A stretch of DNA of 64,000 nt from Buchnera aphidicola (Aphis gossypii) (GCF_013394915.1 NZ_CP056771.1:372001-436000); one strand, 5' to 3'; numbered from the stretch's first letter, positions 1 through 10,257 are shown. Notes: generated by a model not told the origin, from the letters alone. A program made the numbers and translations.

Positions 1-571
1 AGCAGGTACTGATTATACCATTGGTTATTTTACTGCTTTAGAAACAGTTGTTGAAGCTATTGATAGATTACGAGATACTTCTTCTTCTCACCAACGAATT
101 TCTATTGTAGAAGTGATGGGAAGATCTTGTGGTGATTTAACTTTAGCTGCTGCAATTGCAGGTGGATGCGAGTTTATCGTTCTCCCTGAAATTAAATATA
201 CTAAAGAAGAGCTAGTTTTAGAAATAAAAGCCGGTATTGAAAAAGGCAAAAAGCACGCAATAGTTGCAATTACAGAGTATATATGTGATGTAGAAGATTT
301 AGCTAAATATATTGAAAATGAAACTCATCGTGAAACTAGAGCTACTATATTGGGTCATATCCAAAGAGGAGGAGCTCCAGTTGCATACGATCGTATACTT
401 GCTTCTAGGATGGGGGCTTATTCTGTAGAACTTTTGATTCAAGGTTATGAAGGTAAATGTGTCGGTATTCAAAATGAAAAGATGATTTTTAATGATATAA
501 CAAATGCTCTGAAAAATATGAAACATTCTTTTAAAAAAGATTGGTTAATTACTGCTAAAAAACTTTATTAA
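1..571 (+). CDS. pfkA: 6-phosphofructokinase I, C-terminal 189 residues (5' end outside window)
   Basis: Phosphorylates fructose 6-phosphate with ATP in glycolysis, as a cytosolic homotetramer. Reading from base 2 gives an open frame to the TAA at 569-571. Its 189 residues match E. coli PfkA residues 132-320 with no length change, so the protein is probably 320 aa. Visible conserved parts are the QRIS segment (Arg162 region), VMGR (169-171), the ITE segment (Glu222) and [15 protein letters not shown], which carries Arg243, His249 and Arg252 of the substrate site. The catalytic TIDND motif lies just upstream of the window. E. coli MGRYCGD reads MGRSCGD here. The internal ATG at 113 is not a start. 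A GC-rich hairpin follows the stop codon. Confidence 0.97.
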   Translation, partial: AGTDYTIGYFTALETVVEAIDRLRDTSSSHQRISIVEVMGRSCGDLTLAAAIAGGCEFIVLPEIKYTKEELVLEIKAGIEKGKKHAIVAITEYICDVEDLAKYIENETHRETRATILGHIQRGGAPVAYDRILASRMGAYSVELLIQGYEGKCVGIQNEKMIFNDITNALKNMKHSFKKDWLITAKKLY

Positions 572-580
572 TATAAAATT

Positions 581-610
581 AGTGCCGGTTTTCCCGGCGC
601 TTTAAATTTT
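581..610 (+). terminator. Rho-independent terminator of pfkA
   Basis: An 8-bp stem with one G-T pair (581-588 with 594-601) and a 5-base loop is followed by TTTAAATTTT, ten bases after the pfkA stop. The GC-rich stem stands out in a very AT-rich background, which suggests it is conserved for function. Confidence 0.8.
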
Positions 611-668
611 AATTTAATTATTTAATTAAAAAATAATTTTATTATTAAATCGTATAGGTATTTAAGCA

Positions 669-1457
669 ATGAATATACGTAGTAAAAAAAATATATTTCA
701 ACAATGTATTTTTGAGTTTTTAGGAACAGGTTTAATAATATTTTTTGGAACAGGATTTTTAGCTGCGTCAAAACTAACAAATTTTTATTTTAATAAATAT
801 GAAATAAGTCTTATTTGGGGTTTTGCAGTATCTTTTTCAATTTATTTGAGCATTTCAATATCTGGAGCTCATTTAAATCCAGCTATTACCATTTTTTTTT
901 GGTTATTTTATAAATTTAATAAACATAAAGTATTTCCATATATTATTTCGCAAATTTCTGGTGCTTTTTTTTTTATAACATTAATATATTATATATATTA
1001 CAAAATATTGATATCATTTGAAAAAAAATATAATATTGTACGAGGAACCCAAGAAAGTCTTCAATTAGCTTCAATTTTTTGTGTTTATCCTCAAAAAAAT
1101 TGCATATTTGTGCGTGAATTTATAATAAATACAATCATTTCGATAATTTTTATTATTATACTCATGAAAATTAATGACAAAAAAATTTTTTTTGTTATTA
1201 AGTCAAAATTTAATCCATGTTTAATAGGAATATTAGTAATGATTATTAATATATCTTTAGGTTCTCAAAATAACATCACTTTAAATCCAGCACATGATTT
1301 AGGCGCTAGAATATTTTTAAGCTTAATAGGATGGGGGAAAGTAGCTTTTACTGGCTCAAGCAATAGTTATTTTCCATATTTTTTAATACCTATAATTTCA
1401 TCTATATTTGGTATAAATTTAGGCGGATGGATATATAAAAAATTTACAAATAATTAA
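669..1457 (+). CDS. glpF: Glycerol facilitator (aquaglyceroporin family)
   Basis: Inner-membrane channel of the MIP family, expected to pass glycerol and similar small solutes. The 262 residues form about six hydrophobic helices with two NPA half-helices: SGAHLNPAIT in the first half and ITLNPAHDLGARIF in the second. The Trp of the E. coli selectivity filter (Trp48) is retained in EISLIWG. The Arg that follows the second NPA (E. coli Arg206) is His here (codon CAT at 1293-1295, residue 209), and the E. coli Phe200 position is Ile. Selectivity may therefore be altered. No glpK is adjacent. An AGG lies about 9 bases before the ATG. The stop is one base from that of the convergent tpiA. Confidence 0.9.
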   Translation: MNIRSKKNIFQQCIFEFLGTGLIIFFGTGFLAASKLTNFYFNKYEISLIWGFAVSFSIYLSISISGAHLNPAITIFFWLFYKFNKHKVFPYIISQISGAFFFITLIYYIYYKILISFEKKYNIVRGTQESLQLASIFCVYPQKNCIFVREFIINTIISIIFIIILMKINDKKIFFVIKSKFNPCLIGILVMIINISLGSQNNITLNPAHDLGARIFLSLIGWGKVAFTGSSNSYFPYFLIPIISSIFGINLGGWIYKKFTNN

Positions 1458-1458
1458 A

Positions 1459-2229
1459 TTATTTGCATAAAATATCATTTGATATTTTAATGATTTCTAG
1501 AAATTCTTTATAATCTAACGAAGCACTACCAACAAGTAATCCATCAATATTAGGTTTTTGAAGAAAACTTTGAGCGTTTTTAGAATTAATAGAACCACCA
1601 TATTGAACAATTATTTCTTCTAAATTGTTCGAGCTATAATGATTAATATAATCTTTTATAAATTTGTTTATTGATTCTACATATACAGGATCTGCTGATA
1701 AACCCGTTCCAATAGCCCAAATAGGTTCATATGCAATTATTGAATTTATAAAAGCTTTTTCACCTAGTAATTCAAAGATGGTATTTAACTGATTTTTTAT
1801 AATCTCTTTAGTTTGATTTCTTCTTTTCTCATCTTTACTTTCTCCAACACATAAAATAGGAATTAAATATGAGTTTTTAATTAAACTAAATTTTTTTGCA
1901 ATTAATTCGTTGCTCTCATTGTGAAATAAACGTCTTTCAGAATGACCCACAATAACATATTTTACACCGACATCTTTTAGCATTAATATAGATGTTTCTC
2001 CTGTAAAAGCACCTTTTTTGTTTAGATTTACATCTTGAGCGCCAAGAAAAACATTTAAATTATTTATTTTTTTATACACTCTCTCGAGATATATCGTTGA
2101 AGGTGCAATTACAACAGTATTATATTTTAAATAAGATGATATATTTAATTTTAAATTTTTTAAAAAAATAGAAATATTTTTAATATTACTATTAAGTTTC
2201 CAATTTGCTACAATAATTTTTTTTCTCAT
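1459..2229 (-). CDS. tpiA: Triosephosphate isomerase
   Basis: Interconverts dihydroxyacetone phosphate and glyceraldehyde 3-phosphate in glycolysis, as a cytosolic TIM-barrel homodimer. The 256 residues match the usual length of about 255. Active-site elements are present: NWKLN (Asn/Lys) near the N-terminus, the catalytic His in VIVGHSERR, the catalytic Glu in AYEPIWAIGTG with the mobile lid after it, and the phosphate-binding YGGSI and GLLVGSASL segments. It is convergent with glpF with one base between the stop codons, so there is no room for a separate terminator on either strand. Confidence 0.98.
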   Translation of the reverse strand: MRKKIIVANWKLNSNIKNISIFLKNLKLNISSYLKYNTVVIAPSTIYLERVYKKINNLNVFLGAQDVNLNKKGAFTGETSILMLKDVGVKYVIVGHSERRLFHNESNELIAKKFSLIKNSYLIPILCVGESKDEKRRNQTKEIIKNQLNTIFELLGEKAFINSIIAYEPIWAIGTGLSADPVYVESINKFIKDYINHYSSNNLEEIIVQYGGSINSKNAQSFLQKPNIDGLLVGSASLDYKEFLEIIKISNDILCK

Positions 2230-2335
2230 TTTAATTTACTTTAATAATGTTTAAATCAAATATAGTGGAATATAGAAACTAAGTTTTTTTATTAAATATA
2301 TTTACTTAGTTTCTAGAATAAGATTTTAAAATATT

Positions 2336-2620
2336 TTATTTATATATATTAGCTCGATTTCGTAATTGTTTCCCCGGTTTAAAATAAGGTACATATTTTG
2401 CACTTAACTTAACTATTTCTCCAGTTTTAGGGTTTCGACCTATACGAGCATCTCGATAATGTAATGAGAAACTTCCAAAGCCTCGAATTTCAATTCGCTT
2501 CCCATTGGCCAATGCAAGAGACATATGTTCTAAAAGTTCTTTTATAGCGAGCTCTATTGTTTTGTTTTCAATATGAATTTTTTTTTTAGCAATTTTTTCG
2601 AACAATTCTGACTTTGTCAT
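2336..2620 (-). CDS. ihfB: Integration host factor, beta subunit
   Basis: DNA-bending HU/IHF-family nucleoid protein that pairs with IhfA. The start at 2620 gives [11 protein letters not shown] and 94 residues, the exact E. coli length. It is preceded by AGAGGA about 5 bases upstream; a longer reading from 2662 would add 14 residues with no counterpart in the family. The signature [15 protein letters not shown] and the beta-arm GRNPKTG with its DNA-intercalating Pro are present. It follows rpsA on the same strand, as in E. coli (rpsA-ihfB), and probably shares its transcript. Confidence 0.96.
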   Translation of the reverse strand: MTKSELFEKIAKKKIHIENKTIELAIKELLEHMSLALANGKRIEIRGFGSFSLHYRDARIGRNPKTGEIVKLSAKYVPYFKPGKQLRNRANIYK

Positions 2621-2699
2621 ATATCCTCTATTTGAAAAATTCATTTGCTTTAAATAGTGCAATTATAAAGATAAAAAATATATTTTATTTTTTATATAG

Positions 2700-4376
2700 T
2701 TATTCGGTGTTTTGAGCGGCTTTAAAAGCCTCTGCCATTACATTCGAGAATCTTTCATCTTTTTGTTTATTATTTAATTTATTTTTTATATCTTTTTTAT
2801 CACTATTTTCATCTATAACGTGAATATTTAAATTAATACTCCTATTTTTTCGATCAAAACTAGAAATTTTTACTGAAATATTATCATTAATTTTAAATAT
2901 TTTTATAAATTCTTCGTATTGAATAGAAGTATCAGAAAATTTCACATTTCCATCTACACCTTCTGATAAATTGATAATAACTTGCTTATTATCAAAAGAT
3001 TTAATCTTACCAAAAATGACACTATTTTTTTTATAGTTTGAAATATAAGTATTAAAAGGATCTTCTTCTAATTGTTTTATGCCTAATGAGATACGCTCCC
3101 TTTCTGCATCCACTTGTAAGACTACTGCTGAAATTTCATCGCCTTTTTTATAATTTTTAACTGCTTCTTCACCACTAATTTTCCAAGAAATATCAGATAA
3201 GTGAACTAATCCATCGATACCTCCTTTTAAACCGATAAAAATGCCAAAATCTGTAATAGATTTAATTTTTCCAGCAACATGTATTCCTTTTTTATGTGTT
3301 TCAGAAAATTCTTGCCATGGATTAATTTTGCATTGCTTTAATCCAAGTGAAATACGACGACGATCTTCATCAATATCTAAAACAATAACATCTACTATAT
3401 CATTAACGGTAACTACCTTAGAAGGATGGATGTTCTTATTTGTCCAATCCATTTCTGATACATGAACTAATCCCTCTACTCCTTCTTCAATTTCAACAAA
3501 ACAACCATAATCTGTAAGATTAGTTACACGACCACTCAATTTAATTCCTTCAGGATAACGTTTTGAAATAGCTATCCATGGATCTTCTCCTAATTGTTTT
3601 AACCCAAGAGATACACGTGTTTTTTCTTTATCAAATTTAAGGATTTTAACATTAATTTCATCGCCAACATTAACTATTTCACTAGGATGTTTCACTCTTT
3701 TCCAAGCCATATCTGTAATATGTAGTAATCCGTCTACCCCCCCTAAATCTACAAACGCTCCATAATCTGTAAGATTTTTTACAATTCCTTTAATTTTTAT
3801 GCCTTCTTGCAAGTTTGAGAGCAATTGATTTCTTTCAGCGCTATTTTCTGATTCAATCACAGCTCTGCGTGAAACAACTACATTATTTCTTTTTTGATCT
3901 AATTTTATTACTTTAAATTCTAACTCTTTACCTTCAAGATGAATAGTTTCTCTAATAGGTCTAATATCAACTAGAGAACCAGGTAAAAATGCGCGTATAT
4001 CATTTAATTCAACAGTAAATCCGCCTTTTACTTTTCCATTAATTACACCAGTTACTGTTTTGGATGTTTCATGTGCTTGTTCTAAAACTAACCATGCCTC
4101 ATGTCTTTTTGCTTTTTCACGAGATAGAAGTGTTTCTCCAAATCCATCTTCAATAGCATCTAAAGCGACATCAACATACTCTCCAACTTTTACATCAATC
4201 AATCCTTGAGAGTTTTTAAACTGCTCCAACGGAATAGCAGATTCAGATTTCAGACCAGCATCAACTAAAATTATATCTTTTTCTATAGAAACAATAAATC
4301 CTCGAATAATAGAACCAGGACGTGTTTTAATTTCTTTTAGTGATTCTTCAAATAATTGAGCAAAAGATTCATTCAT
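2700..4376 (-). CDS. rpsA: 30S ribosomal protein S1
   Basis: Binds mRNA on the small ribosomal subunit and helps start translation of leaders with weak Shine-Dalgarno sequences. The 558 residues (E. coli 557) hold six S1 OB-fold repeats. The first two are the 30S-binding type, repeats 3-5 carry the typical [20 protein letters not shown] core, and the sixth is the most diverged. The C-terminus ends in the family-typical [10 protein letters not shown]. No Shine-Dalgarno is visible before the ATG; the leader is AT-only close to the start and carries a perfect hairpin about 33 bases upstream. S1 represses its own translation in E. coli. It lies between cmk and ihfB, the conserved order. Confidence 0.98.
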   Translation of the reverse strand: MNESFAQLFEESLKEIKTRPGSIIRGFIVSIEKDIILVDAGLKSESAIPLEQFKNSQGLIDVKVGEYVDVALDAIEDGFGETLLSREKAKRHEAWLVLEQAHETSKTVTGVINGKVKGGFTVELNDIRAFLPGSLVDIRPIRETIHLEGKELEFKVIKLDQKRNNVVVSRRAVIESENSAERNQLLSNLQEGIKIKGIVKNLTDYGAFVDLGGVDGLLHITDMAWKRVKHPSEIVNVGDEINVKILKFDKEKTRVSLGLKQLGEDPWIAISKRYPEGIKLSGRVTNLTDYGCFVEIEEGVEGLVHVSEMDWTNKNIHPSKVVTVNDIVDVIVLDIDEDRRRISLGLKQCKINPWQEFSETHKKGIHVAGKIKSITDFGIFIGLKGGIDGLVHLSDISWKISGEEAVKNYKKGDEISAVVLQVDAERERISLGIKQLEEDPFNTYISNYKKNSVIFGKIKSFDNKQVIINLSEGVDGNVKFSDTSIQYEEFIKIFKINDNISVKISSFDRKNRSINLNIHVIDENSDKKDIKNKLNNKQKDERFSNVMAEAFKAAQNTE

Positions 4377-4408
4377 ATTAATAATATTAACAAATTTTCA
4401 TTAATGTT

Positions 4409-4431
4409 CATTTTAGCTTCATGCTAAAATG
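4409..4431 (-). promoter_or_regulatory. Perfect hairpin in the rpsA leader
   Basis: A 9-bp perfect stem (4409-4417 with 4423-4431) and 5-base loop lies 33 bases upstream of the rpsA start. No T-run follows on the rpsA strand, so it is unlikely to be a cmk terminator. Because E. coli rpsA is translated from a structured leader without a strong Shine-Dalgarno, a translational-control role is a reasonable inference. Confidence 0.45.
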
Positions 4432-4492
4432 ATCTTGTTTTATATATCTTATAACAATCCTTATTATAGGAGTTTAAATTTTAAATTTTATA

Positions 4493-5140
4493 TTATATAT
4501 TTATTTTTTTTTTGATTTCTTTCATAGAGCATTCGATTACTTCAGAAAGCGTCATATTGGTAGAATCTAATATTATAGCATCTTTCGACGCGTATAAAGG
4601 AGAAATTAATCGATTTTGATCGCGTTCATCACGAATTTTTAATTGTTCTAATGATTTTTTATAATTAGTAGGTAATCCCATTTTTTTAAATTGTTTTATT
4701 CTTCTGAAAACACGAGTTTCTAAATTAGCTTTAAAAAAAAATTTAATAATAGCATCAGGAAAAACTACAGTTCCCATATCTCTTCCTTCTGCTATTAAAC
4801 CAGGTTTCTTACGAAAACATCTTTGCTTATAAAGTAAAATTTTTCGCGTTTCAGAGAAAGTAGCTAACTTAGAAGCAGTTTCTCCAACTATTTGTAATGG
4901 AATTACTTTAGAAATTTTGTTTTCTTTTAATAAAGAAAAATCTAAATTTTTTAAAAAAGAAATTATATTTTTTTCAATAATGGGAACGTTTCTTTGTAAG
5001 ATTAGAATTGCTAACAATCTATATATCAGACCAGATTCTAGAATACACCAATTTAATTTGTTCGCTATTATATTACATATAGTACTCTTTCCAGCAGCAC
5101 TTGGTCCGTCAATTGTAATTACGGGAATATTATTATTCAT
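4493..5140 (-). CDS. cmk: Cytidylate kinase
   Basis: Phosphorylates CMP and dCMP with ATP in pyrimidine nucleotide metabolism. The 215 residues (E. coli about 227) begin with the P-loop GPSAAGKST, where E. coli has GPSGAGKGT. The CMP-binding AEGRDMGTVVFPDA and the LID-region arginines in RRIKQFKKMG and IRDERDQNR are present. The shorter length reflects small losses and not a truncation. It sits upstream of rpsA on the same strand, as in E. coli, with a 116-bp spacer. Confidence 0.96.
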   Translation of the reverse strand: MNNNIPVITIDGPSAAGKSTICNIIANKLNWCILESGLIYRLLAILILQRNVPIIEKNIISFLKNLDFSLLKENKISKVIPLQIVGETASKLATFSETRKILLYKQRCFRKKPGLIAEGRDMGTVVFPDAIIKFFFKANLETRVFRRIKQFKKMGLPTNYKKSLEQLKIRDERDQNRLISPLYASKDAIILDSTNMTLSEVIECSMKEIKKKINI

Positions 5141-5206
5141 ATTTTATATATAAAATGTTTTCGAAAAAAAGATATTGCATTTTAGTACTTTAAAAATTTT
5201 ATTAGA

Positions 5207-6490
5207 TTAATTTTTACAAATAGTCGAAAAATCTTCAAAATATTTTGGATATGTTTTAGCTACACAATTAGGATTAATAATTCTAACACCTACATTAGAT
5301 AAGCATAACAATGAAAAACACATTGCCATACGATGATCATCATATGTATTGATTTGAGCTAATTTAAAATTATTTGGAGGAGTTATAGATAAGAAATCTT
5401 TTCCCTCTTTAACAATTGCACCAATTTTTTTTAATTCATTTTTCATAGCAGATAATCTATCTGTTTCTTTAACTCGCCAATTATATATGTTTCTAATGAT
5501 AGTAGTTCCCTTAGAAAACAAAGCTACTATGGCAATGGTCATAGCCGCGTCAGGAATATGATTCATATCTAAATCTATTGCATTCAATTCATTGCGAGTA
5601 GATATAATAAAAGAATCACTCCAGCTAATAATTGCTCCCATCTTTTCAAGAATATCTGCAAATTTTATATCACCTTGAATACTTTTTTGACCGATTCCAA
5701 GAACTTTAACTGATCCACCTTTAATTGCAGAAGCTGCAAGAAAATATGAAGCTGAAGAAGCATCTCCTTCAATAGTATAATGTCCTGGTGTTTTATATTC
5801 TTGATTTCCTGTAATATGAAAAACAGAATAATCATCATGCTTAATATGTATGCCAAATAATTTTATTAAGTTTATTGTAATATCTATGTAAGGTTTAGAT
5901 ACTAAATCTCCTTTTATTGATATAGTTGTATTTTTTATTGCTAATGGAGCTATCATCAGCAATGATGTTAAAAATTGACTAGAAATACTTCCATTTAAAA
6001 TAATTGAACCACCTTTAAATCCACCTTTAGTCAAAATTGGAGGATATCCTAAATGATTTTTATATTCAATAGTAGCACCTCCTTGCTGTAAAGCTTTAAC
6101 AAGATGTTTAATAGGTCTCTCATTCATTCTATTATTTCCAGTCAATAAAACGTTATTTTTATACAAAGAAAAAACAGAAAGAAGCGGTCTAATAGCTGTA
6201 CCTGCATTACCTAAAAACAATGAAATAGAATCTGAAACTTCAAACTTTTTACTGTTTCCTTCAATGCGACAAGTTTTATTCTGATTAGATAGTGAATAAC
6301 AAATCCCAATTTTTTTTAAAGCATCTAGCATATGTTGAGTATCTTCGCTATCTAATAAATTATTAAGAGTAGTGACACCATTAGCCAATGCTGATAATAA
6401 TAGCGCTCTATTTGAAATACTTTTTGATCCAGGTACATGAATAACACCATTTATATAAGATACTGGATCTAATTGTAAAATTTTTTGCAT
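5207..6490 (-). CDS. aroA: 3-phosphoshikimate 1-carboxyvinyltransferase (EPSP synthase)
   Basis: Joins shikimate 3-phosphate and phosphoenolpyruvate in the shikimate pathway that leads to aromatic amino acids, a core nutritional service of aphid endosymbionts. The 427 residues equal the E. coli length. Visible motifs are [13 protein letters not shown] near the N-terminus, [13 protein letters not shown] around residue 95 (PEP loop), the catalytic Asp in NHIPDAAMT, the Glu in RVKETDRL, and YDDHRMAM plus VAKTYPKYF near the C-terminus. It follows serC with a 38-bp gap, keeping the E. coli serC-aroA operon. Confidence 0.98.
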   Translation of the reverse strand: MQKILQLDPVSYINGVIHVPGSKSISNRALLLSALANGVTTLNNLLDSEDTQHMLDALKKIGICYSLSNQNKTCRIEGNSKKFEVSDSISLFLGNAGTAIRPLLSVFSLYKNNVLLTGNNRMNERPIKHLVKALQQGGATIEYKNHLGYPPILTKGGFKGGSIILNGSISSQFLTSLLMIAPLAIKNTTISIKGDLVSKPYIDITINLIKLFGIHIKHDDYSVFHITGNQEYKTPGHYTIEGDASSASYFLAASAIKGGSVKVLGIGQKSIQGDIKFADILEKMGAIISWSDSFIISTRNELNAIDLDMNHIPDAAMTIAIVALFSKGTTIIRNIYNWRVKETDRLSAMKNELKKIGAIVKEGKDFLSITPPNNFKLAQINTYDDHRMAMCFSLLCLSNVGVRIINPNCVAKTYPKYFEDFSTICKN

Positions 6491-6528
6491 AACACGTTAA
6501 CACTCTTCATTTGAGAAATAAATAACAT

Positions 6529-7614
6529 TTATCCATATTTTTTTTCAAAAAATAACATAAATTTTGCTAGTTTTTTTACACCCTTCAGAGGCATAGCATT
6601 ATAAATTGAAGCTCGTATACCACCAACTATTAAATGACCTTTCAGAGCATATAAACCATTTTTTTTTGACTCTTCTAAAAATATTTTATCTAATTCTGAG
6701 TTTAATAAGTGAAAAACAACATTCATCTCAGATCTATTTTCTTTATTGATATTATTAATATAAAATTTACTATTATCGATAACTTCATATAACAAATCTG
6801 ATTTTTCTTTATTTAATTGAGCAATTTTTTTAATTCCACCTTTTTTTTTAAGCCATTTAAAAATTAATCCCGATAAATACCATGCAAATGTCGGTGGTGT
6901 ATTAAACATAGAATTATATTTGTAAAGGGTATTATAATCAAAAACAGATGGGCATAATTTAGAAGCGTATCCTATTAAATCTTGTCTAATAATAATAATT
7001 GTAATTCCTGAAGGACCAATGTTTTTTTGAGAACTAGCATAAATAAGCCCATAATTTTCAATATTAATTGATCGAGATAAAATAAATGATGAAAAATCCC
7101 CAATGACTATTTTATTGTGGAAATTCGGTTCTTCATATACAGATAATCCATCTATAGTTTCATTGGGGCAATAATGAATATATGCAGAAATATCGCTAAT
7201 ATTCCATTCTGAAGGTTTTAAAAGATAAGTTTTATTATTTTTCGTTTTTTTAATTGATATACTTTTAGGATTACAATATTTTTTCGATTCTACAAATGCA
7301 CAATTAGACCAATAACCACTATTGATATAATCAGCTCCTGAAAAATTTCTTATTAAATTCATAGGAACAGCTGAAAATTGTCCTCTAGCTCCGCTTTGAC
7401 AAAATAATATTCTATAATTATCAGGTATGTTTAATAAGTCTCTTAAATCTTTTTCCGCCTCTGTAACAACCTGATAAAACTCTTGAGTACGATGACTAAT
7501 TTCCATAATAGAACATCTTAAATTGTTCCAATTTTTCAATTCTTTTTGAGCTTTACAAAGAACATCTTTAGGAATCATCGCTGGTCCAGCACTAAAATTA
7601 TAAATTGAATTCAT
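6529..7614 (-). CDS. serC: Phosphoserine / phosphohydroxythreonine aminotransferase
   Basis: PLP-dependent transamination of 3-phosphohydroxypyruvate to phosphoserine (serine synthesis), with a second role in pyridoxal phosphate synthesis in E. coli. The 361 residues match E. coli (362). The N-terminal NFSAGPAMIP, CQSGARGQFSAVP (phosphate cup), GDFSS (PLP-ring Asp) and the PLP Schiff-base Lys in YASSQKNIGPSG are present, and the C-terminal GGIRASIYNAMP is intact. It lies between serS and aroA with short gaps, so one transcript is likely. Confidence 0.97.
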   Translation of the reverse strand: MNSIYNFSAGPAMIPKDVLCKAQKELKNWNNLRCSIMEISHRTQEFYQVVTEAEKDLRDLLNIPDNYRILFCQSGARGQFSAVPMNLIRNFSGADYINSGYWSNCAFVESKKYCNPKSISIKKTKNNKTYLLKPSEWNISDISAYIHYCPNETIDGLSVYEEPNFHNKIVIGDFSSFILSRSINIENYGLIYASSQKNIGPSGITIIIIRQDLIGYASKLCPSVFDYNTLYKYNSMFNTPPTFAWYLSGLIFKWLKKKGGIKKIAQLNKEKSDLLYEVIDNSKFYINNINKENRSEMNVVFHLLNSELDKIFLEESKKNGLYALKGHLIVGGIRASIYNAMPLKGVKKLAKFMLFFEKKYG

Positions 7615-7644
7615 TATCTCACCAACAATTAATATTAAATATAA

Positions 7645-8928
7645 TTAATTTATAAATTTCATATTTTTCATATATTTAGTTTGTAATATTTTAGGAATCT
7701 TTATTCGACCATCTGCTTGTTGGTAATTTTCTAATATCGCTGCTAGCGTTCTACCTACAGCTAAACCAGATCCATTTAATGTATGCACAAAATTGCTATT
7801 TTTTTCTAATTTTGTTCGATATCTAGTACGTATACGACGTGCTTGAAAATCGCCCATATTTGAACAAGATGAGATTTCTCTATATCTATTTTGTGAAGGA
7901 AACCATACTTCTAAATCGTATGTTTTAGTTGCAGAAAAACTCATTTCTCCTCCGCATAACAAAACTTTTCTATATGGTAATTCTAATAATTGTAAAATTT
8001 TTTCTGCATGGTTAGTTAAAATTTCTAATGTTTGCATAGATAGATCTGGTTGAACAATTTGAACAAGTTCTACTTTATCAAATTGATGCAAACGAATTAA
8101 ACCTTTACCATCACGTCCATAAGAAGAAGACTCCGATCTAAAACAGGGTGTATAAGCAGTTAACATAATAGGTAAATTTTTTTCATCTAATATTTCATCT
8201 CTAAATAAATTAGTCAAAGGAACTTCTGCAGTAGGTATTAACATATATTTTTTTCGATTTATATTACTAACATGAAATAAATCATCACTAAATTTAGGTA
8301 GTTGACCTGTACCATATAAAGCGTCATAGTTTACTAAGTAAGGAACATAGGTTTCTATATAACCATGTTGAGTAGTATGAAAATCTAGCATAAACTGACT
8401 TAAAGCTCTATATAAAAGGGCTATATTCCCCTTCATAACAACAAATCTTGAACCTGATATTTTAACTGCAGATTTCCAATCTATTTGATTAATTTTTTCA
8501 CCTATTTTTACATGATCTTGGATAGGAAAATTATATTTTTTTTTCTCACCCCAGTGTTTTATTACTTTATTATGATACGATTCAGTTCCTTCCGGAACAT
8601 CTTCAGATGGTATATTAGGTATAGAAATAGAAAAATTATAAATTTTTTCTTTTAAAATATTTAATTTATTTTTTAATATATTTAAATTTTTAATAGATTG
8701 AATAATTTTATTTTTCAAATTTTCATTACTTTCTTTTAAAATTTTTGATTTTTTAAACAAATCCGATAATAATTTATGTTGATGTTGTAAATTCTCGGTT
8801 TCAACTTGTAATATTTTTCTTTCATTTTCCATTTTAGATATAGATAAAACATCTAATTGAAAGCCTTTTTTTAACAATTTTTTTTCGACTATAGGTAATT
8901 CTTTGCGTAATAAATAAGGATTTAACAT
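7645..8928 (-). CDS. serS: Seryl-tRNA synthetase
   Basis: Class II synthetase that charges tRNA-Ser; a tRNA-Ser(UGA) gene is in this window at 26479. The 427 residues (E. coli 430) start with a long coiled-coil arm (about residues 25-105, Lys/Glu/Asn-rich) that contacts the long variable arm of tRNA-Ser. The class II core follows: TAEVPLTNL (motif 2 region), CFRSESSSYGRDGKGLIRLHQF, and motif 3 NGSGLAVGRTLAAILEN. It is the first gene of the minus-strand block serS-serC-aroA-cmk-rpsA-ihfB. The promoter should lie in the 264-bp spacer shared with trxB. Confidence 0.98.
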   Translation of the reverse strand: MLNPYLLRKELPIVEKKLLKKGFQLDVLSISKMENERKILQVETENLQHQHKLLSDLFKKSKILKESNENLKNKIIQSIKNLNILKNKLNILKEKIYNFSISIPNIPSEDVPEGTESYHNKVIKHWGEKKKYNFPIQDHVKIGEKINQIDWKSAVKISGSRFVVMKGNIALLYRALSQFMLDFHTTQHGYIETYVPYLVNYDALYGTGQLPKFSDDLFHVSNINRKKYMLIPTAEVPLTNLFRDEILDEKNLPIMLTAYTPCFRSESSSYGRDGKGLIRLHQFDKVELVQIVQPDLSMQTLEILTNHAEKILQLLELPYRKVLLCGGEMSFSATKTYDLEVWFPSQNRYREISSCSNMGDFQARRIRTRYRTKLEKNSNFVHTLNGSGLAVGRTLAAILENYQQADGRIKIPKILQTKYMKNMKFIN

Positions 8929-9192
8929 AATTTTGTATCTTTTAAAAATAATTGAAATTTTTTATTTTTTTAACTAGTAGATTATATTTTATAATCAACG
9001 ATTTAATCGTATTAATCAAATGAATATTTAAAATTTTATATTTTAAATTTTATTTTATAACTAAATTACAATAATGTTAAAATGAAATAATAAAATTTTT
9101 TAATATATTTTATGTAATAGTTTATAAAATCAAAAAAATAATTAAATTAATAAATTTAATATTTTTAATTTTGATTATAAAAAAGGAATAAT

Positions 9193-10173
9193 ATGAAAAC
9201 CAAAAAACATACCAAAGTAATTATTGTAGGATCTGGACCAGCTGGATATACAGCTGCTATATATGCAGCTCGAGCAAATTTAAAACCTTTACTAATTACC
9301 GGAGACAATAAAGGAGGTCAATTAATGAATACTAATGAGATTGAAAATTGGCCTGGAGATAAAAATAAAATTACTGGTTCGGAATTAATGAATCGCATGT
9401 ATGAACATGCAAAAAAATATCAAACAGAAATTATATCTGATAAAATTATTACAGTAAAATTTAACAAAAAACCATTTTTCTTATTAGGCGAAGAAAACAA
9501 ATACACAGCTGATTCAGTAATTATCGCTACTGGTTCAAATCCGCGTTATTTAGGATTAAATTCAGAAGAAGAATTTAAAGGAAAAGGCGTTTCTACTTGT
9601 GCAATATGTGATGGATTTTTTTACAAAAATAAAGAAATAGCAGTAGTTGGAGGAGGAAATACAGCTATAGAAGAAACATTATATTTGTCAAATTTTGCAA
9701 AAAAAATACATTTAATACATCGCAGAGAACATTTTAAAGCAGAAAAAATACTAATTAATCGACTACTAGAACTGGTAAAAAATAAAAAAGTTGTACTACA
9801 TTTAAATTATACTATAAAAGAAATATTAGGAAATAATTTAGGTGTCACACATATAATTATAAATAATTTTCACTCAATAAAAACAATTCAAAAACAAATC
9901 ATTATATCTGGACTATTTATTGCAATAGGGCATATTCCAAATACAGATATTTTTAAAGATCAATTAGAAACAGAAAATGGATATATTAAAATTAAAACAG
10001 AAAAACATGGAAATTACACACAAACAAGTATCCCGGGTATTTTTGCGGCAGGTGATGTTGCAGATCATGTATATAAACAAGCAATTACATCTTCTGCTAG
10101 TGGATGTATGGCGGCAATAGATAGCGAACGTTACTTAAATTCTTATAATGACAGATTAAATCTTTTATCTTAA
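9193..10173 (+). CDS. trxB: Thioredoxin reductase
   Basis: FAD enzyme that reduces thioredoxin with NADPH in the cytosol. The 326 residues (E. coli about 321) show the FAD Rossmann motif [14 protein letters not shown] near the N-terminus, the redox pair in CAICDG (residues around 138-141; E. coli CATCDG), the NADPH-binding GGGNTAIEE, and the C-terminal FAD segment [16 protein letters not shown] lies about 5 bases before the ATG. In E. coli cydDC and aat separate trxB from infA; here infA follows directly after an 84-bp spacer with a hairpin. Confidence 0.97.
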   Translation: MKTKKHTKVIIVGSGPAGYTAAIYAARANLKPLLITGDNKGGQLMNTNEIENWPGDKNKITGSELMNRMYEHAKKYQTEIISDKIITVKFNKKPFFLLGEENKYTADSVIIATGSNPRYLGLNSEEEFKGKGVSTCAICDGFFYKNKEIAVVGGGNTAIEETLYLSNFAKKIHLIHRREHFKAEKILINRLLELVKNKKVVLHLNYTIKEILGNNLGVTHIIINNFHSIKTIQKQIIISGLFIAIGHIPNTDIFKDQLETENGYIKIKTEKHGNYTQTSIPGIFAAGDVADHVYKQAITSSASGCMAAIDSERYLNSYNDRLNLLS

Positions 10174-10180
10174 GCAAAAC

Positions 10181-10203
10181 ATACTAGTCAAAATGACTAG
10201 TAT
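10181..10203 (+). terminator. Perfect hairpin after trxB
   Basis: A 10-bp perfect stem (10181-10190 with 10194-10203) closes a 3-base AAA loop, seven bases after the trxB stop. No uninterrupted T-run follows directly, so it may end transcription weakly or protect the trxB mRNA 3' end. The next gene, infA, begins 54 bases later. Confidence 0.55.
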
Positions 10204-10257
10204 CAGTTATAATTAAAACATAAAATTTTTTATAATTTATTATTTTAGAGAAAAATA

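Noticed and set aside
2621..2662. Longer IhfB from 2662
   Set aside because: The family start MTKSEL at 2620 has a good AGAGGA site and gives the exact usual length; the extra 14 residues have no counterpart.
3241..3465. Plus-strand reading frame opposite rpsA
   Set aside because: Antisense to highly conserved S1 repeats; no independent support.
4917..5153. Plus-strand frame opposite cmk
   Set aside because: Antisense shadow; hydrophobic composition comes from A/T-rich codons.
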